Origin: Sporolactobacillus sp. THM7-4
Lineage (GTDB): Bacteria; Bacillota; Bacilli; Bacillales; Sporolactobacillaceae
Length of the DNA: 64,000 bases
Direction of reading: 5' to 3'
NCBI RefSeq assembly: GCF_004153165.1
Contig: NZ_SEMD01000002.1
Span: forward strand, 186,001-250,000
Shown: positions 63,885 through 64,000 of the stretch, piece by piece
Position numbering within the stretch: position 1 is the stretch's first letter
Layout of the letters: every line of letters starts with the position of its first letter
Made by a program: the position numbers and the translations under genes
Notes under the pieces: generated by a model
Seen by the model: only the letters and a program-made list of their open reading frames with translations
Told to the model about the DNA's origin: nothing
Database searches by the model: none

Positions 63885-64000
63885 TCAGGCATTTCTCATA
63901 ATAATGGTTTCCAGCGTATCTGCAACATCTTCGCAGCTGTCTGCCACACTTTCCAGCATTTCATAAAGTTCCTTATACTGAATGATTTTAATCGCGTCTT
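63885..64000 (-). CDS. ykaA: DUF47 (PhoU-like) Pit accessory protein, C-terminal end (cut by window edge)
   Basis: The last 38 residues of a frame that enters from the right edge, reading DAIKIIQYKELYEMLESV and ending DTLETIIMRNA. The pattern K-ELYE-LE--AD-CEDVAD-LE is that of the C-terminal helix of DUF47/YkaA proteins, which are encoded directly upstream of pit. Between its stop and pit lies an inverted repeat AGCTGAT/ATCAGCT (about 63837-63874). Confidence 0.85.
   Translation of the reverse strand, partial: DAIKIIQYKELYEMLESVADSCEDVADTLETIIMRNA

Overview
The window is ordinary core chromosome of an endospore-forming Bacillales bacterium. The evidence is sporulation genes (spoIIGA-sigE-sigG, spoVD, spoVE, ylbJ, ylbD, rsfA, a Spo0E-like gene), meso-DAP peptidoglycan genes, AGGAGG-type ribosome sites and gene order close to Bacillus subtilis from ylmD through ylb/cta/yla/pdh to the yku genes. 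Members of the Sporolactobacillaceae or a related family are possible hosts, but genus cannot be fixed from the sequence alone. No tRNA, rRNA, CRISPR array, insertion sequence or prophage was recognised.

Layout. 1-3.5 kb: ylmD (cut by the window edge), ylmC and the mother-cell/forespore sigma genes sigG, sigE and spoIIGA, with promoters resembling the sigma-F and Spo0A-dependent types. 3.5-21.5 kb: the division and cell wall (dcw) cluster read leftwards from mraZ to ftsZ (mraZ-rsmH-ftsL-pbpB-spoVD-murE-murF-mraY-murD-spoVE-murG-divIB-ftsA-ftsZ). It includes murF but lacks murB, ylxW/X and sbp. 21.8-32.4 kb: the ylb region (rsfA, rpmF, ylbN, tmcAL, ylbL, ylbJ, coaD, rsmD, ylbG, ricF, ylbE, ylbD, ylbC and a second CAP-domain protein). 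32.6-34.9 kb: ctaB and ctaA, divergent, with no cytochrome caa3 subunit genes between or beside them. 35-43.8 kb: pyc, ftsW, ylaN, ylaI, typA, ylaF and suhB. 44-49.3 kb: the pdhABCD operon. 49.7-53.5 kb: def, ykrA and the rpoY-rnjA pair. 53.5-58.4 kb: an orphan cytochrome bd subunit II-like gene and a YknUV-type heterodimeric ABC exporter. 58.6-64 kb: a PerR-box peroxiredoxin (ykuU), dapL, dapH, ccpC, a Spo0E-like phosphatase, the Pit phosphate transporter and its DUF47 partner (cut by the window edge).

How the genes work together. MurE/F/D, MraY and MurG make lipid II; the SEDS proteins FtsW and SpoVE with the transpeptidases PBP2B and SpoVD use it at the vegetative septum and the spore; FtsZ, FtsA, FtsL and DivIB organise the site. 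DapH and DapL feed DAP to MurE. SpoIIGA activates pro-SigE after asymmetric septation and SigG takes over in the forespore. Pdh and Pyc form the pyruvate node; CcpC and a cre site link this area to carbon control.

No convincing undescribed multi-gene system was found. The best leads are small: a plus-strand RNA-like unit in front of rsmD (promoter, stem-loops, terminator), a perfect palindrome on the rpoY-rnjA promoter, a PerR-type operator on ykuU, heme A synthesis genes without a neighbouring oxidase, an orphan CydB-like protein, a CAP protein without the usual motif residues, and heavy use of TTG start codons.
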